A DNA stretch of 64,000 nt from Flavivirga abyssicola (GTDB taxonomy: Bacteria; Bacteroidota; Bacteroidia; Flavobacteriales; Flavobacteriaceae), in the NCBI RefSeq assembly GCF_030540775.2, contig NZ_CP141266.1, positions 2,219,001 to 2,283,000 on the forward strand. Direction: 5' to 3'. This document shows positions 10,128 to 17,609 of the stretch, piece by piece. How positions within the stretch are numbered: position 1 is the first letter of the stretch; every line of letters begins with the position of its first letter. The notes under the pieces were generated by a model that was not told where the DNA came from, did no database searches, and was given only the letters and a program-made list of their open reading frames with translations. Position numbers and translations under genes: made by a program.

Positions 10128-10131
10128 GGTA

Positions 10132-10518
10132 TTAACGTTTAGAGAATTGGAATTTCTTACGCGCTTTCTTCTGTCCGAATTTTTTACGCTCTACCATTCT
10201 TGGATCTCTTGTTAATAAACCTTCTGGTTTTAAAGTTAATCTGTTTTCAGCATCAACTTCGCACATTGCGCGAGATATTGCTAAACGAACAGCTTCTGCT
10301 TGACCTGTAATACCGCCTCCAAATACATTTACTGTAATATCAAAGTTGCTATCATTGTTAGTCATAACTAAAGGTTGTTTTACTTTGTACTGTAATGTTG
10401 CAGTAGTAAAGTAAGACGTTATGTCTTTTTTATTAATCGTGATGTTCCCTTTTCCTGGGGCAACATACACACGAGCAACAGCCGTCTTTCTACGGCCAAT
10501 TTTGTGAATTACTTCCAT
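10132..10518 (-). CDS. rpsI: 30S ribosomal protein S9
   Basis: Small-subunit protein S9 whose C-terminal tail reaches the P-site tRNA. The 128 residues match the family: IHKIGRRKTAVARVYVAPGK at the start, NVFGGGITGQAEAVRLAISR in the middle, and the basic tail ending KKARKKFQFSKR with the conserved SKR terminus. Its start codon shares one base with the rplM stop (TAATG arrangement), so the pair is translationally coupled, as in most bacteria. Confidence 0.98.
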   Translation of the reverse strand: MEVIHKIGRRKTAVARVYVAPGKGNITINKKDITSYFTTATLQYKVKQPLVMTNNDSNFDITVNVFGGGITGQAEAVRLAISRAMCEVDAENRLTLKPEGLLTRDPRMVERKKFGQKKARKKFQFSKR

Positions 10519-10973
10519 TATTTGAATTCGTTTAAGTTAATTGTTTTTGGCTTTTGAGCTTCATGAGTATGAGTCGGGCCAACAACAACATTTAAATTAC
10601 GGAATAAACTTGCACCTAATTTGTTTTTAGGTAACATTCCTTTTACTGATTTCTCTACCACTCTTGCTGGGTCTTTTCCAAACAATTCTGTAGCAGTTAA
10701 ACTTCTTTGACCACCTGGGTAACCTGTGTGACGAATGTACGTTTTATCGGTCCATTTGTTTCCAGATAAGCTGATTTTTTCTGCATTGATAACAATAACG
10801 TTATCGCCGCAATCAACATGTGGTGTGAAGTTTGGCTTGTGCTTACCTCTTAAAAGTTTAGCAACTTTAGAAGCGAGACGACCAAGTGCTTGACCTTCAG
10901 CATCAACTAAAACCCACTGCTTATTTACAGTAGCTTTGTTGGCTGAAATCGTTTTGTAGCTTAATGTATCCAC
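10518..10973 (-). CDS. rplM: 50S ribosomal protein L13
   Basis: Large-subunit protein L13, an early assembly protein. The 151 residues carry the family signatures WVLVDAEGQALGRLASKVAK, LRGKHKPNFTPHVDCGDNVI, and PGGQRSLTATELFGKDPARV with VEKSVKGMLPKNKLG. It is first in the rplM-rpsI operon, and a well-formed promoter lies about 50 bp upstream (11021-11052). Confidence 0.98.
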   Translation of the reverse strand: MDTLSYKTISANKATVNKQWVLVDAEGQALGRLASKVAKLLRGKHKPNFTPHVDCGDNVIVINAEKISLSGNKWTDKTYIRHTGYPGGQRSLTATELFGKDPARVVEKSVKGMLPKNKLGASLFRNLNVVVGPTHTHEAQKPKTINLNEFK

Positions 10974-11020
10974 ACTAATTAATTTTTATTTATTAAACAT
11001 TCCTCTCTCGAAAAGAGTTT

Positions 11021-11052
11021 GCAAATTTACGATTATATATTTGATTACCAAA
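11021..11052 (-). promoter_or_regulatory. Bacteroidota-type promoter of rplM-rpsI
   Basis: On the minus strand the sequence reads TTTG (11049-11052), exactly 19 bases, then TAAATTTGC (11021-11029). This matches the known Bacteroidota housekeeping consensus TTTG-N19-TAnnTTTG. Transcription should start a few bases after 11021, giving a leader of about 40 nt before the rplM ATG. Confidence 0.85.
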
Positions 11053-11130
11053 TAGTGAAGACAGATAATTTCACACATTAAAATTTATAGTTTAAATGTG
11101 GGTTTAATACTTGATTTTAATCGATATTTA

Positions 11131-11292
11131 TTAAGGTGTGTAAATTTCTGGATACGGATAAAATGCTGCTATAGCAAACCAATAACTTACAACGGATTTT
11201 ACGCTTAAAAGTGTTTCCCCTTCTCTAGGACCCTCAATAGTTTTTCCGAAAATAGACCATTTGTTTCCTTCATTATCTTTAAAAAAAGCTTT
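11131..11292 (-). pseudogene. Duplicated 3' fragment of the DUF3179 lipoprotein gene
   Basis: The encoded 53 or so residues (AFFKDNEGNKWSIFGKTIEG through to FYPYPEIYTP) repeat the last part of the intact DUF3179 protein at 12759-13829. At nucleotide level about 150 bp match the 12771-12920 copy with roughly ten differences by eye. The fragment has no start of its own: upstream in frame it runs into the fold-back repeat at 11310. It is a broken leftover of a duplication and not a gene. The tail residues differ slightly (YPYPEIYTP against YPDPEIYSEI). Confidence 0.85.
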
Positions 11293-11309
11293 GAAATTGT
11301 TGTTTAACA

Positions 11310-11446
11310 AAAGAGACTGTCTAAAAAGTGTCATTCTGAATGGAATGAAGAATCTCTTTAAAATAAATGACTCTGATTATGAGTGAAATAAGATTCTTCG
11401 CGTTGCTCTGAATGACAAGATTAACCACTTTTTAGACAGTCTCTTT
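11310..11446. repeat. 137-bp fold-back (MITE-like) element
   Basis: Perfect 21-bp terminal inverted repeats occupy 11310-11330 and 11426-11446 (core GAGACTGTCTAAAAAGTG). Inside are further inverted segments: GAAGAATCT (11347-11355) against AGATTCTTC (11391-11399), and GTCATTC against GAATGAC next to the ends. The whole unit folds on itself and has no coding capacity. It lies between the DUF3179 fragment and the tail-fibre-like gene, and could also act as a transcription stop for that gene. I could not identify a clear target-site duplication. Confidence 0.8.
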
Positions 11447-11466
11447 AAAATATTTTTTCGGTACAC

Positions 11467-12441
11467 TTATTTTTTCAATGTTTCCAGTCTATTTTTAATG
11501 ATTTCTATTTCTTTTTCCAACTTCTTAAAAGATAGCACTTCAGATTTAAGTTTTTCAATCTCTTTCTCTTGTTGAATAGTGTATAATGTTAATTCTTCTA
11601 TTTTCTGTAATAACTTCGCATCCATTTCTCCTAAGAAAATCCCATATTTATTTACTTCTTCAGCACTAGGAATATCTTTTAAATGTCCTTTTTTTGAGAT
11701 ATGGTTTTCAACCTCTGTAAGTGTTGGTAATTTGTAATCATCATCAAAAACAAAATCTGACCAATTAGAATGTAAAGCTACTTTCACTTCTTCTGCTGCT
11801 ATATCCCCTTTAACGCCTAATCTAAATCCTTTAGTGTCAGTTGTTCCAATACCTACATTGCCACCATAATCATTTAATATCAAATCACCTGTGATTGTAT
11901 TACTAGATGAGTTTCTAGATCTTATAAATAAGTTTCCATTAGGAGCAGTATGCTCCAATACAAAGTTGTTATCTGTGAGTTGCGATCTTCTAATTTTAAA
12001 TAGATCTTCTATTTTAATACCATCATAATCAGCTAAGCTTGATAACTCTAATGTCATTGAAGGAGAATTAGTCCCGATACCAAACTTTACTGTTCCTGCT
12101 CCATCCGATCTATGACCATGAAACGAAAAAATTTTATCGGGTCCATTTAAACCTAAAACACTAACGTCAAAAATACCTGAACTAGTAATATTCACATTAC
12201 CTCCTCTTCTTGCAATTCCTGGTCCTTTATCACCTGAAGAGATATTAACATCACCAGCAAAAGAATCATTTGTCATACCATTTAAAAAAATAATAGCTGG
12301 TTCTTGATCGTCAAAAATACTCCCTCCTTGCATAATCCATCGACTTGTTTCACCTGTTCCATATTTATAAGAAGTTGCTTCTTGTGAATTCAATAAAAAA
12401 CTTGCAAAAAAAATAAGTGTGTATTTGAAATATTGTTTCAT
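11467..12441 (-). CDS. Exported tail-fibre-like protein with C-terminal coiled coil
   Basis: Protein of 324 residues with a signal peptide (FKYTLIFFASFLLNSQEAT). The central part is glycine/asparagine/serine-rich, with short beta repeats such as DLILNDYGGNVGIGTTDTKG and RLGVKGDIAAEEVKVALHSN, the form seen in many Bacteroidota proteins annotated as tail fibre domain-containing. The segment LPTLTEVENHISKKGHLKDI with PSAEEVNKYGIFLGEMDAKL is the recurring pre-coil motif of that group. A coiled coil follows to the end (about 265-324, EEL..QEKEIEKLKSEV). It is probably a trimeric surface or secreted fibre; no phage genes lie nearby. The gene is bracketed by the two copies of the DUF3179 3' end, suggesting it arrived by insertion or rearrangement. 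Confidence 0.7.
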   Translation of the reverse strand: MKQYFKYTLIFFASFLLNSQEATSYKYGTGETSRWIMQGGSIFDDQEPAIIFLNGMTNDSFAGDVNISSGDKGPGIARRGGNVNITSSGIFDVSVLGLNGPDKIFSFHGHRSDGAGTVKFGIGTNSPSMTLELSSLADYDGIKIEDLFKIRRSQLTDNNFVLEHTAPNGNLFIRSRNSSSNTITGDLILNDYGGNVGIGTTDTKGFRLGVKGDIAAEEVKVALHSNWSDFVFDDDYKLPTLTEVENHISKKGHLKDIPSAEEVNKYGIFLGEMDAKLLQKIEELTLYTIQQEKEIEKLKSEVLSFKKLEKEIEIIKNRLETLKK

Positions 12442-12758
12442 CTTTAAAATTTTACATGTTAAACTGTTTCGTACGATTAAATTTACATAAAAGTAATTAA
12501 TTATATCTAATATTTAATTGTTTTCTGTAAAAATAGTTATGATTTTTAAAATTAATTTGATTCTTAATTTTAATTAGAAATAGAATTGAAAAAATAAGCA
12601 TAGAAAGTGAAATGCTTAGTTCTTATGAGGGAAGTAGGACTGTAGTTCACCAGATTAAATGAAAACCAAGGCTCTAAAATTAAACAGATTGCTTCGTGCC
12701 TCGCAATGACGTATAACTACAACTTTTTAGATAGTTCTTTCTTTCAAGATTAACTATT
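12442..12758. other. Gene-free gap with degenerate repeat remnant
   Basis: This AT-rich stretch holds no open reading frame of note. Its first half is plain AT-rich DNA that should contain the promoter of the tail-fibre-like gene, though I could not place a clear -33/-7 pair. Its second half contains the degenerate repeat at 12685-12743. Confidence 0.6.
12685..12743. repeat. Degenerate half of the fold-back repeat family
   Basis: The stretch AGATTGCTTCGTGCCTCGCA with ATGAC after it, followed by ACTTTTTAGATAGTTCTTTC, parallels the right half of the element at 11310-11446 (AGATTCTTCGCGTTGCTCTG, AATGAC, then CACTTTTTAGACAGTCTCTT). The left half is not recognisable. It lies just downstream of the intact DUF3179 gene, in the place that the fold-back element occupies relative to the duplicated fragment. 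Confidence 0.6.
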
Positions 12759-13829
12759 TTATATCTCAGAATAAATTTCTGGATCTGGATAAAATGCTGC
12801 TATAGCAAACCAATAGCTCACTACAGATTTCACGCTTAAAAGTGTTTCCCCTTCTCTGGGACCCTCAATAGCTTTTCCGAAAATAGACCATTTGTTTCCT
12901 TCATTATCTTTAAAAAAGGCTTCAGAACCGTTAAAGTCGTATTCAAACACTAGATCTTTATGCTCATCGGTTAGCTTATATCCATAGATTACATCTTCGT
13001 TGCCAACAATTAAATAGTCTTCAGCTTTGAAGGTATCTCGAATTATATTTCCATTATTGAAGTCTGAAAATTGATAAACTTTAGATTTGTCCTGGGCAAT
13101 GATTGCGTAAACGCGTCTTTTATTCGGTAAAGCTGAATTTGTAATTTCTGGAGTAAAAATAAATCGATTATGGTTAGTCGCGTAATCTCCATAAGGCGAG
13201 ATGCCATAAGTTCTTGAAAAACCTGTTTGTGGTGTTAGAACTTCTGTATTCGGATAAAGTGTTTTCCATGTTTTCCAATTTGTTTCTACTACATCAATTA
13301 ATTCAGGTTTGTTGTTAATTAGTGGGCCATTTACACATTCAAGTCTTAATTGAGACCAGTTGCTATCTGTATTTCTATCATATAATATTAGATTAGCATT
13401 GTATAGTAAACCAGATACTCCAAAGGTACTCTTTGTTCCGTTACTCATACTTTCCCAAGCAAAAGCTGTTCCGGTTAGTGGACAATAATTTAAAGTGATA
13501 AACGCATTGTCTATCTCATCATTTACAACTTCATGCCAATCTAAAATAATGTGAGGATAGGCTTTGGCCTGATTACCTTTTACAACGCCAACAACGAGAT
13601 CATTATCATTTAGAAAATTAGCGTTATCGGCAGTAGTAAAATTAGGATTATCAATTGAAGGAATTCCATCTTTACCAGGTCCTCCATCTTTCACATCCGA
13701 AATTGGTATCAACCATTGACCAGAATTGTTATTGGCTCCACCAGGTGTTGTATCGTTGTTAATGTCACTACTGCTACAAGAAATAAGTAACGAGCAACAT
13801 GCAAATAGATAAAAAACATTTTTTTTCAT
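12759..13829 (-). CDS. DUF3179-domain lipoprotein
   Basis: Lipoprotein of 356 residues: the signal ends LLISCSSSD with the lipobox cysteine at residue 18. The DUF3179 domain follows, with DGIPSIDNPNFTTADNANFL, VVGVVKGNQAKAYPHIILDW and the strongly conserved NYCPLTGTAFAWE near 113-125. The function of DUF3179 is not established. The gene is 10 bp downstream of the small barrel gene at 13840-14811, so the two are probably co-transcribed and may work together at the envelope. Its 3' end has been duplicated at 11131-11292. Confidence 0.85.
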   Translation of the reverse strand: MKKNVFYLFACCSLLISCSSSDINNDTTPGGANNNSGQWLIPISDVKDGGPGKDGIPSIDNPNFTTADNANFLNDNDLVVGVVKGNQAKAYPHIILDWHEVVNDEIDNAFITLNYCPLTGTAFAWESMSNGTKSTFGVSGLLYNANLILYDRNTDSNWSQLRLECVNGPLINNKPELIDVVETNWKTWKTLYPNTEVLTPQTGFSRTYGISPYGDYATNHNRFIFTPEITNSALPNKRRVYAIIAQDKSKVYQFSDFNNGNIIRDTFKAEDYLIVGNEDVIYGYKLTDEHKDLVFEYDFNGSEAFFKDNEGNKWSIFGKAIEGPREGETLLSVKSVVSYWFAIAAFYPDPEIYSEI

Positions 13830-13839
13830 AGCATTTAGT

Positions 13840-14811
13840 TTAATTGTAAAACATTTTTTTCGGGTTTATTTTTATTAAAACCCCAGTGGTAATTCTATAG
13901 GTTGGTGTTAATTGAGTACCATCAACATTACTATAAATAGGGAGCTCTGCTTTTGTTGAAAAGCTTATGGATGGTGTTATGTTTATGGAAAAGTTAGGGA
14001 TTATAAACACCCAATTACCTCCAGTATTATCCAGTTTTCCCCCGCCAGTTTCATCTTTCACAGTGTTTCTATACTTAAAAGATATGCTAGGACTTGCAAG
14101 GGTTTTAAGAAAAGTAAATTGATCTGAAAAACTTAAAAACCCTTGAAATTCATTACCGTATTTGTATGTTGAATTTCCCAGATAATCATTGTCTATTCCT
14201 GTACTTCTGTAAACAAATCTTGTCGATACGCTTAAAGATGGTCTGAAATCAAAACGTTTTGAAGCAGAGAGCCAGTAGATAATATCCCAGGCATTGCTAC
14301 CCGGTTGTAAATCATTAATTAATAATATGCCGCGGCTATCAACTTCTGAGGATGACCCTATGGGGATTTTTGAACCTAATCCAAAAATTAAATCGCTGTT
14401 TTTTGATATTAAATCAGGGAAATTATACTTTAATAAAATGATGGCATCGCCAACACCAGACGAAGCTTCTAAATTTTTACTGCCATCAAATGTACTTGTA
14501 ATTATACGACGTTGATTTACCCAAGTAAATAGCCCTTCTACAGAAAACCTATTGGTAATAGCATAACTGGTATTAAATAAAATAGAATGTGTTATGCGTA
14601 ATCTTGTATTATCATTTAATGTTTCAGTTCCTGAGTTTAAAGTGTTCAGGTTATTATAATCATAATTGAGACCTAGTTGAAGCGTGCCTTTTTCAGATAT
14701 AGGCAAACCAATATTATTTGATAAGGGGATACCTCCAGAACAACATGTTTGAGCATTCATTTGCGTGTATGTTAAAACACACATAATGAAAAAAAATCCT
14801 CTGAATTTCAT
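13840..14811 (-). CDS. Outer-membrane beta-barrel protein, transporter-like
   Basis: Protein of 323 residues with a signal peptide (GFFFIMCVLTYTQMNA, cleavage before QTCCSGG). The rest shows repeated amphipathic beta strands (LQLGLNYDYNNLN, RFSVEGLFTWVNQRR, SISFSTKAELPIYSNVDGTQ) and ends in a basic/aromatic tail. The layout resembles the MetA-pathway-of-phenol-degradation family of barrels, but I cannot name a substrate. The cysteine pair and glycine motif CCSGGIPLSNN just after the signal is notable. It is the first gene of a two-gene unit with the DUF3179 lipoprotein and is divergent from ygiQ across a 138-bp gap. Confidence 0.6.
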   Translation of the reverse strand: MKFRGFFFIMCVLTYTQMNAQTCCSGGIPLSNNIGLPISEKGTLQLGLNYDYNNLNTLNSGTETLNDNTRLRITHSILFNTSYAITNRFSVEGLFTWVNQRRIITSTFDGSKNLEASSGVGDAIILLKYNFPDLISKNSDLIFGLGSKIPIGSSSEVDSRGILLINDLQPGSNAWDIIYWLSASKRFDFRPSLSVSTRFVYRSTGIDNDYLGNSTYKYGNEFQGFLSFSDQFTFLKTLASPSISFKYRNTVKDETGGGKLDNTGGNWVFIIPNFSINITPSISFSTKAELPIYSNVDGTQLTPTYRITTGVLIKINPKKMFYN

Positions 14812-14934
14812 GGCAAATCTCTTAACGGTACATAAGGTGTCGTTAAAAGAAGCGTTGCCTTACTAACTTTAACATTAATAGTTGTTTATATTCAGGATTC
14901 TTTTAACGATTCTATTTAAGAGTCAATTTTTGCC

Positions 14935-14943
14935 TATTTTTGC
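14935..14943 (+). promoter_or_regulatory. -7 element directly in front of ygiQ
   Basis: TATTTTTGC fits the Bacteroidota -7 consensus TAnnTTTG. It ends only 6 bp before the ygiQ ATG at 14950, so the transcript would start at or next to the start codon. A perfect -33 TTTG at 19-bp spacing is not present (TTTA occurs at 14915-14918). Confidence 0.45.
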
Positions 14944-14949
14944 GGCGTT

Positions 14950-16896
14950 ATGCAAGAGTTAAAACTTTCAGATTGGTTGCCTACCACAAATAAAGAGGTT
15001 AAAATACGTGGTTGGGATGAGTTAGACGTCATTTTATTTAGTGGTGATGCTCATGTAGATCACCCATCGTTTGGTCCTGCGGTCATTGGTCGTATTTTAG
15101 AAAGTTATGGTTTGCGTGTCGCCGTGGTGCCTCAACCTAATGTTAATGATAATCTCCAAGATTTTGTAAAATTGGGTGCTCCAAAATTGTTTTTTGGGGT
15201 TACAGGTGGTTGTATGGATCCTATGATTAGCAACTATAATGCTAATAAAAAACGTCGCGACAAAGATGCTTATACACCCAATGGGGATATTGGTTTTCGA
15301 CCAGATTATGCCACAACAGTATACTCTAAAATTTTAAAAGAAAAATGGCCGGATGTTCCAGTTTTAATAGGAGGTATTGAAGCGTCGTTGCGTCGGGTAA
15401 CACATTATGACTATTGGAGTGATAAATTAGTGCCTACTATTTTAGAAAGCTCAAAAGCGGATATGCTGGTTTATGGAATGGGAGAACAACCTTTACGAGA
15501 AGTTGTACGTTTATTACAAAAAGGGGTGCCTTTTAGCAGTATTACCACAATAAAACAAACCGCAGTACTTTTAAATAAAGATGCTAAAATACCTAAGAAT
15601 AGTAATTGGGAAGATGTTGAAATTGTATCACATGAAACCTGTTTAAAGGATAAAAAGGCTTTTGCATCTAATTTTAAGGTTATTGAACAGGAATCTAATA
15701 AGCTATTTGCGCGGCGTATTTTTCAGAGAGTTGGAGAGAAGACATTAATGATTAATCCACCGTACCCTACCATGACGGAAAAGGAGATCGATGCTTCTTT
15801 CGATTTACCATATACGCGTCTGCCACATCCTAAATATAACAAACGAGGCCCTATCCCCGCGTTTGAAATGATTAAGTTTTCTATAAACATACATCGCGGT
15901 TGTTTTGGCGGATGTAGTTTTTGTACGATCTCTGCGCACCAAGGAAAATTTATTGCGTCTCGTAGCCAAGAGTCTGTATTGCGCGAAGTCGATACTGTGG
16001 CAAATATGCCAGACTTTAAAGGCTACTTATCAGATATTGGAGGACCAAGTGCGAATATGTATAAAATGAAAGGTAAAGTACAGTCTATTTGTGATAAGTG
16101 TGTAGCACCTTCCTGTATTTCGCCAGTTATTTGCAGTAATTTAGATACTTCTCATAAACCATTAACCAAATTATATCAAGCAGTTGATAAGCATCCAAAA
16201 GTAAAAAAATCTTTTATAGGTAGCGGTATTCGTCATGATATGCTTGTGCCAGAGTTTAATAAAAATGCGGATGCAAAAGAATTAGATGATTATACTGAAG
16301 AGGTGATGACAAAACATGTGTCAGGTAGGCTCAAAGTAGCACCAGAACATACTAGTGACCCTGTTCTAAAATTAATGAGGAAACCATCGTTCACTTATTT
16401 TCATAAGTTTAAAGAGCGTTTTGATAAGATTAATATTAAGAAGAATTTAAAGCTCCAGTTAATTCCTTATTTTATATCGAATCATCCAGCCTGTGAAGCC
16501 GAAGATATGGCAAATCTTGCTGCTGAAACTAAGGATATGGGGTTTCAACTTGAGCAAGTACAAGGCTTTACGCCAACACCTATGACGGTAGCTACAGTAA
16601 TATACTATAGCGGATATCATCCTTACACGCTTAAAAAAGTAAATACACCAAAAACAAGAAAAGAAAAAGACGAACAACATCGATTTTTCTTCTGGTATAA
16701 AAGAGAAAATAAAGACTGGATTAAAAAGACTTTAAATAAATTGGGGCGCCAAGATTTATTAAAAGTACTACTACCAGAAAATGATAAATGGCGAAAAAAT
16801 AAGCCAGGTAAACCTAAGCATACTTTTAATGATGCTGTTCCTTTTAATCAGCGAAAGAATAAGGCGAAGTTTAAGAGTAAGAAGAAGCGGAGGTAG
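14950..16896 (+). CDS. ygiQ: YgiQ-family radical SAM protein
   Basis: Radical S-adenosylmethionine enzyme of the YgiQ family (UPF0313), 648 residues. The N-terminal domain opens with LPTTNKEVKIRGWDELDVIL and contains GDAHVDHPSFGPAVIGRILE. The [4Fe-4S]/SAM motif is C318-x3-C322-x2-C325 within HRGCFGGCSFCTISAHQGKF. Extra cysteines in CDKCVAPSCISPVIC (about 380-394) may hold a second metal site. The C-terminus is very basic (KNKAKFKSKKKRR). The substrate is unknown. The stop codon is 1 bp before the first palindromic unit of the DUF559 cluster. The likely promoter suggests an almost leaderless mRNA. Confidence 0.9.
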   Translation: MQELKLSDWLPTTNKEVKIRGWDELDVILFSGDAHVDHPSFGPAVIGRILESYGLRVAVVPQPNVNDNLQDFVKLGAPKLFFGVTGGCMDPMISNYNANKKRRDKDAYTPNGDIGFRPDYATTVYSKILKEKWPDVPVLIGGIEASLRRVTHYDYWSDKLVPTILESSKADMLVYGMGEQPLREVVRLLQKGVPFSSITTIKQTAVLLNKDAKIPKNSNWEDVEIVSHETCLKDKKAFASNFKVIEQESNKLFARRIFQRVGEKTLMINPPYPTMTEKEIDASFDLPYTRLPHPKYNKRGPIPAFEMIKFSINIHRGCFGGCSFCTISAHQGKFIASRSQESVLREVDTVANMPDFKGYLSDIGGPSANMYKMKGKVQSICDKCVAPSCISPVICSNLDTSHKPLTKLYQAVDKHPKVKKSFIGSGIRHDMLVPEFNKNADAKELDDYTEEVMTKHVSGRLKVAPEHTSDPVLKLMRKPSFTYFHKFKERFDKINIKKNLKLQLIPYFISNHPACEAEDMANLAAETKDMGFQLEQVQGFTPTPMTVATVIYYSGYHPYTLKKVNTPKTRKEKDEQHRFFFWYKRENKDWIKKTLNKLGRQDLLKVLLPENDKWRKNKPGKPKHTFNDAVPFNQRKNKAKFKSKKKRR

Positions 16897-16897
16897 T

Positions 16898-16928
16898 AAC
16901 ACCCCTGTAGTCCTCTCAAGGGGACAAT
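16898..16928 (+). repeat. Palindromic repeat unit A (ACACCCCT...GGGGACAAT family)
   Basis: A 31-bp unit beginning AACACCCC and ending CAAGGGGACAAT. It is the most diverged of three copies here (GTAGTCCTCT where the others have AAAGTCCCCT). It lies in the same orientation as unit C and faces unit B across about 90 bp, so A and B could pair into a long hairpin just after the ygiQ stop. Confidence 0.85.
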
Positions 16929-17018
16929 CTAAATCATGAAACCTATAATACAAACTAAAGTTATTAGATCTATTAAGTAGATAATATTTGGGCTACAAGC
17001 AACAGATATGCCGTTATA

Positions 17019-17050
17019 ATTGTCCCCTTGAGGGGACTTTAGGGGTGTTT
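17019..17050 (-). repeat. Palindromic repeat unit B
   Basis: The inverted copy of the unit: ATTGTCCCCTTGAGGGGACT continuing TTAGGGGTGTTT. Each unit contains its own stem, GTCCCC/GGGGAC around a 4-base loop. Unit B ends 6 bp after the DUF559 stop codon and, with unit C, forms inverted repeats round that gene. Confidence 0.9.
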
Positions 17051-17056
17051 TCATAA

Positions 17057-17422
17057 TTATTCCATCAATTCTTTTACAGTCTCTTCAATAACCAATAAAA
17101 CACTGAACATATTTTTCTTGACTTCTTCATTTGAAAATCTCAAAAACCTAACACCATAAACTTCTAATTCTCCCTGCCTTTTAGAATTGTATAAAAAGCT
17201 ATGGTAATGACTACTACCATCAATTTCAATAGCTAAACCAATTTCATGACAATAAAAGTCAACAATATAATTAAGCATAGGAACTTGTCTGTGAAATTGA
17301 ACACCGTAAGCACGTTGCTTAATATTCTGCCATAACAAAACTTCGGGTAAAGTACTGTTTTTTCGAAGCTGTCTTGCGAGTTGTTTTAATTCAGGGTTGT
17401 ATGGAATTATTTTGTTTCTCAT
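17057..17422 (-). CDS. DUF559 nuclease-fold protein (Vsr-like PD-(D/E)XK)
   Basis: Small protein of 121 residues. RKNSTLPEVLLWQNIKQRAY (20-39) and the core VDFYCHEIGLAIEIDGSSHY (54-73) are the DUF559 signature, a restriction-endonuclease-like fold related to very-short-patch repair nucleases. Candidate metal-binding residues are D55, E66 and D68. Motif FLRFSNEEVKKN follows near 93-104. DNA cleavage is inferred from the fold only. The gene lies between ygiQ and polA but is tightly enclosed by palindromic units B (6 bp after the stop) and C (20 bp before the start), giving a unit of about 454 bp. That suggests a mobile origin and not a repair operon with polA. Confidence 0.85.
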   Translation of the reverse strand: MRNKIIPYNPELKQLARQLRKNSTLPEVLLWQNIKQRAYGVQFHRQVPMLNYIVDFYCHEIGLAIEIDGSSHYHSFLYNSKRQGELEVYGVRFLRFSNEEVKKNMFSVLLVIEETVKELME

Positions 17423-17442
17423 GGGTTACATTTTGTGCTCTG

Positions 17443-17472
17443 ACACCCCTAAAGTCCCCTCAAGGGGACAAT
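17443..17472 (+). repeat. Palindromic repeat unit C
   Basis: Unit beginning ACACCCCTAAAGTCCCCTCA and ending AGGGGACAAT, exactly the reverse complement of most of unit B. It is placed upstream of the DUF559 start codon, in opposite orientation to B, so the two bracket the gene with their ACACCCCT ends facing inward. Confidence 0.9.
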
Positions 17473-17476
17473 CCTT

Positions 17477-17608
17477 AAATTAAACTTAGGAACTGGTATT
17501 ATAGAGTGTTTTTCATTAGATTTAAAACAATATAATTCTACAGTTGGTTTTGGAAATAATGGAAGAAAAAATATTTATTTCAATGTAATGATAATTGAAA
17601 ATAAATAA
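17477..17608 (+). pseudogene. Possible 3' remnant of an interrupted gene
   Basis: Immediately after repeat unit C an open frame of 43 codons (KLNLGTGIIECFSLDLKQYN... ending VMIIENK) runs to a TAA 1 bp before the polA stop codon. The composition looks protein-like and no start codon is available, because the frame enters the repeat. It may be the tail of a gene cut off by the repeat cluster. It could also be chance; I did not recognise the sequence. Confidence 0.3.
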
Positions 17609-17609
17609 T

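Noticed and set aside
11131-11334. 67-codon open frame as an independent small gene
   Set aside because: It is the copied tail of the DUF3179 gene running backwards into the fold-back repeat; no start or ribosome-binding site of its own.
11467-12441. Prophage remnant based on the tail-fibre-like protein
   Set aside because: No capsid, terminase, integrase or lysis gene nearby, and the protein has a Sec signal peptide; the same reasoning applies to the tail-collar protein at 46371-46850.
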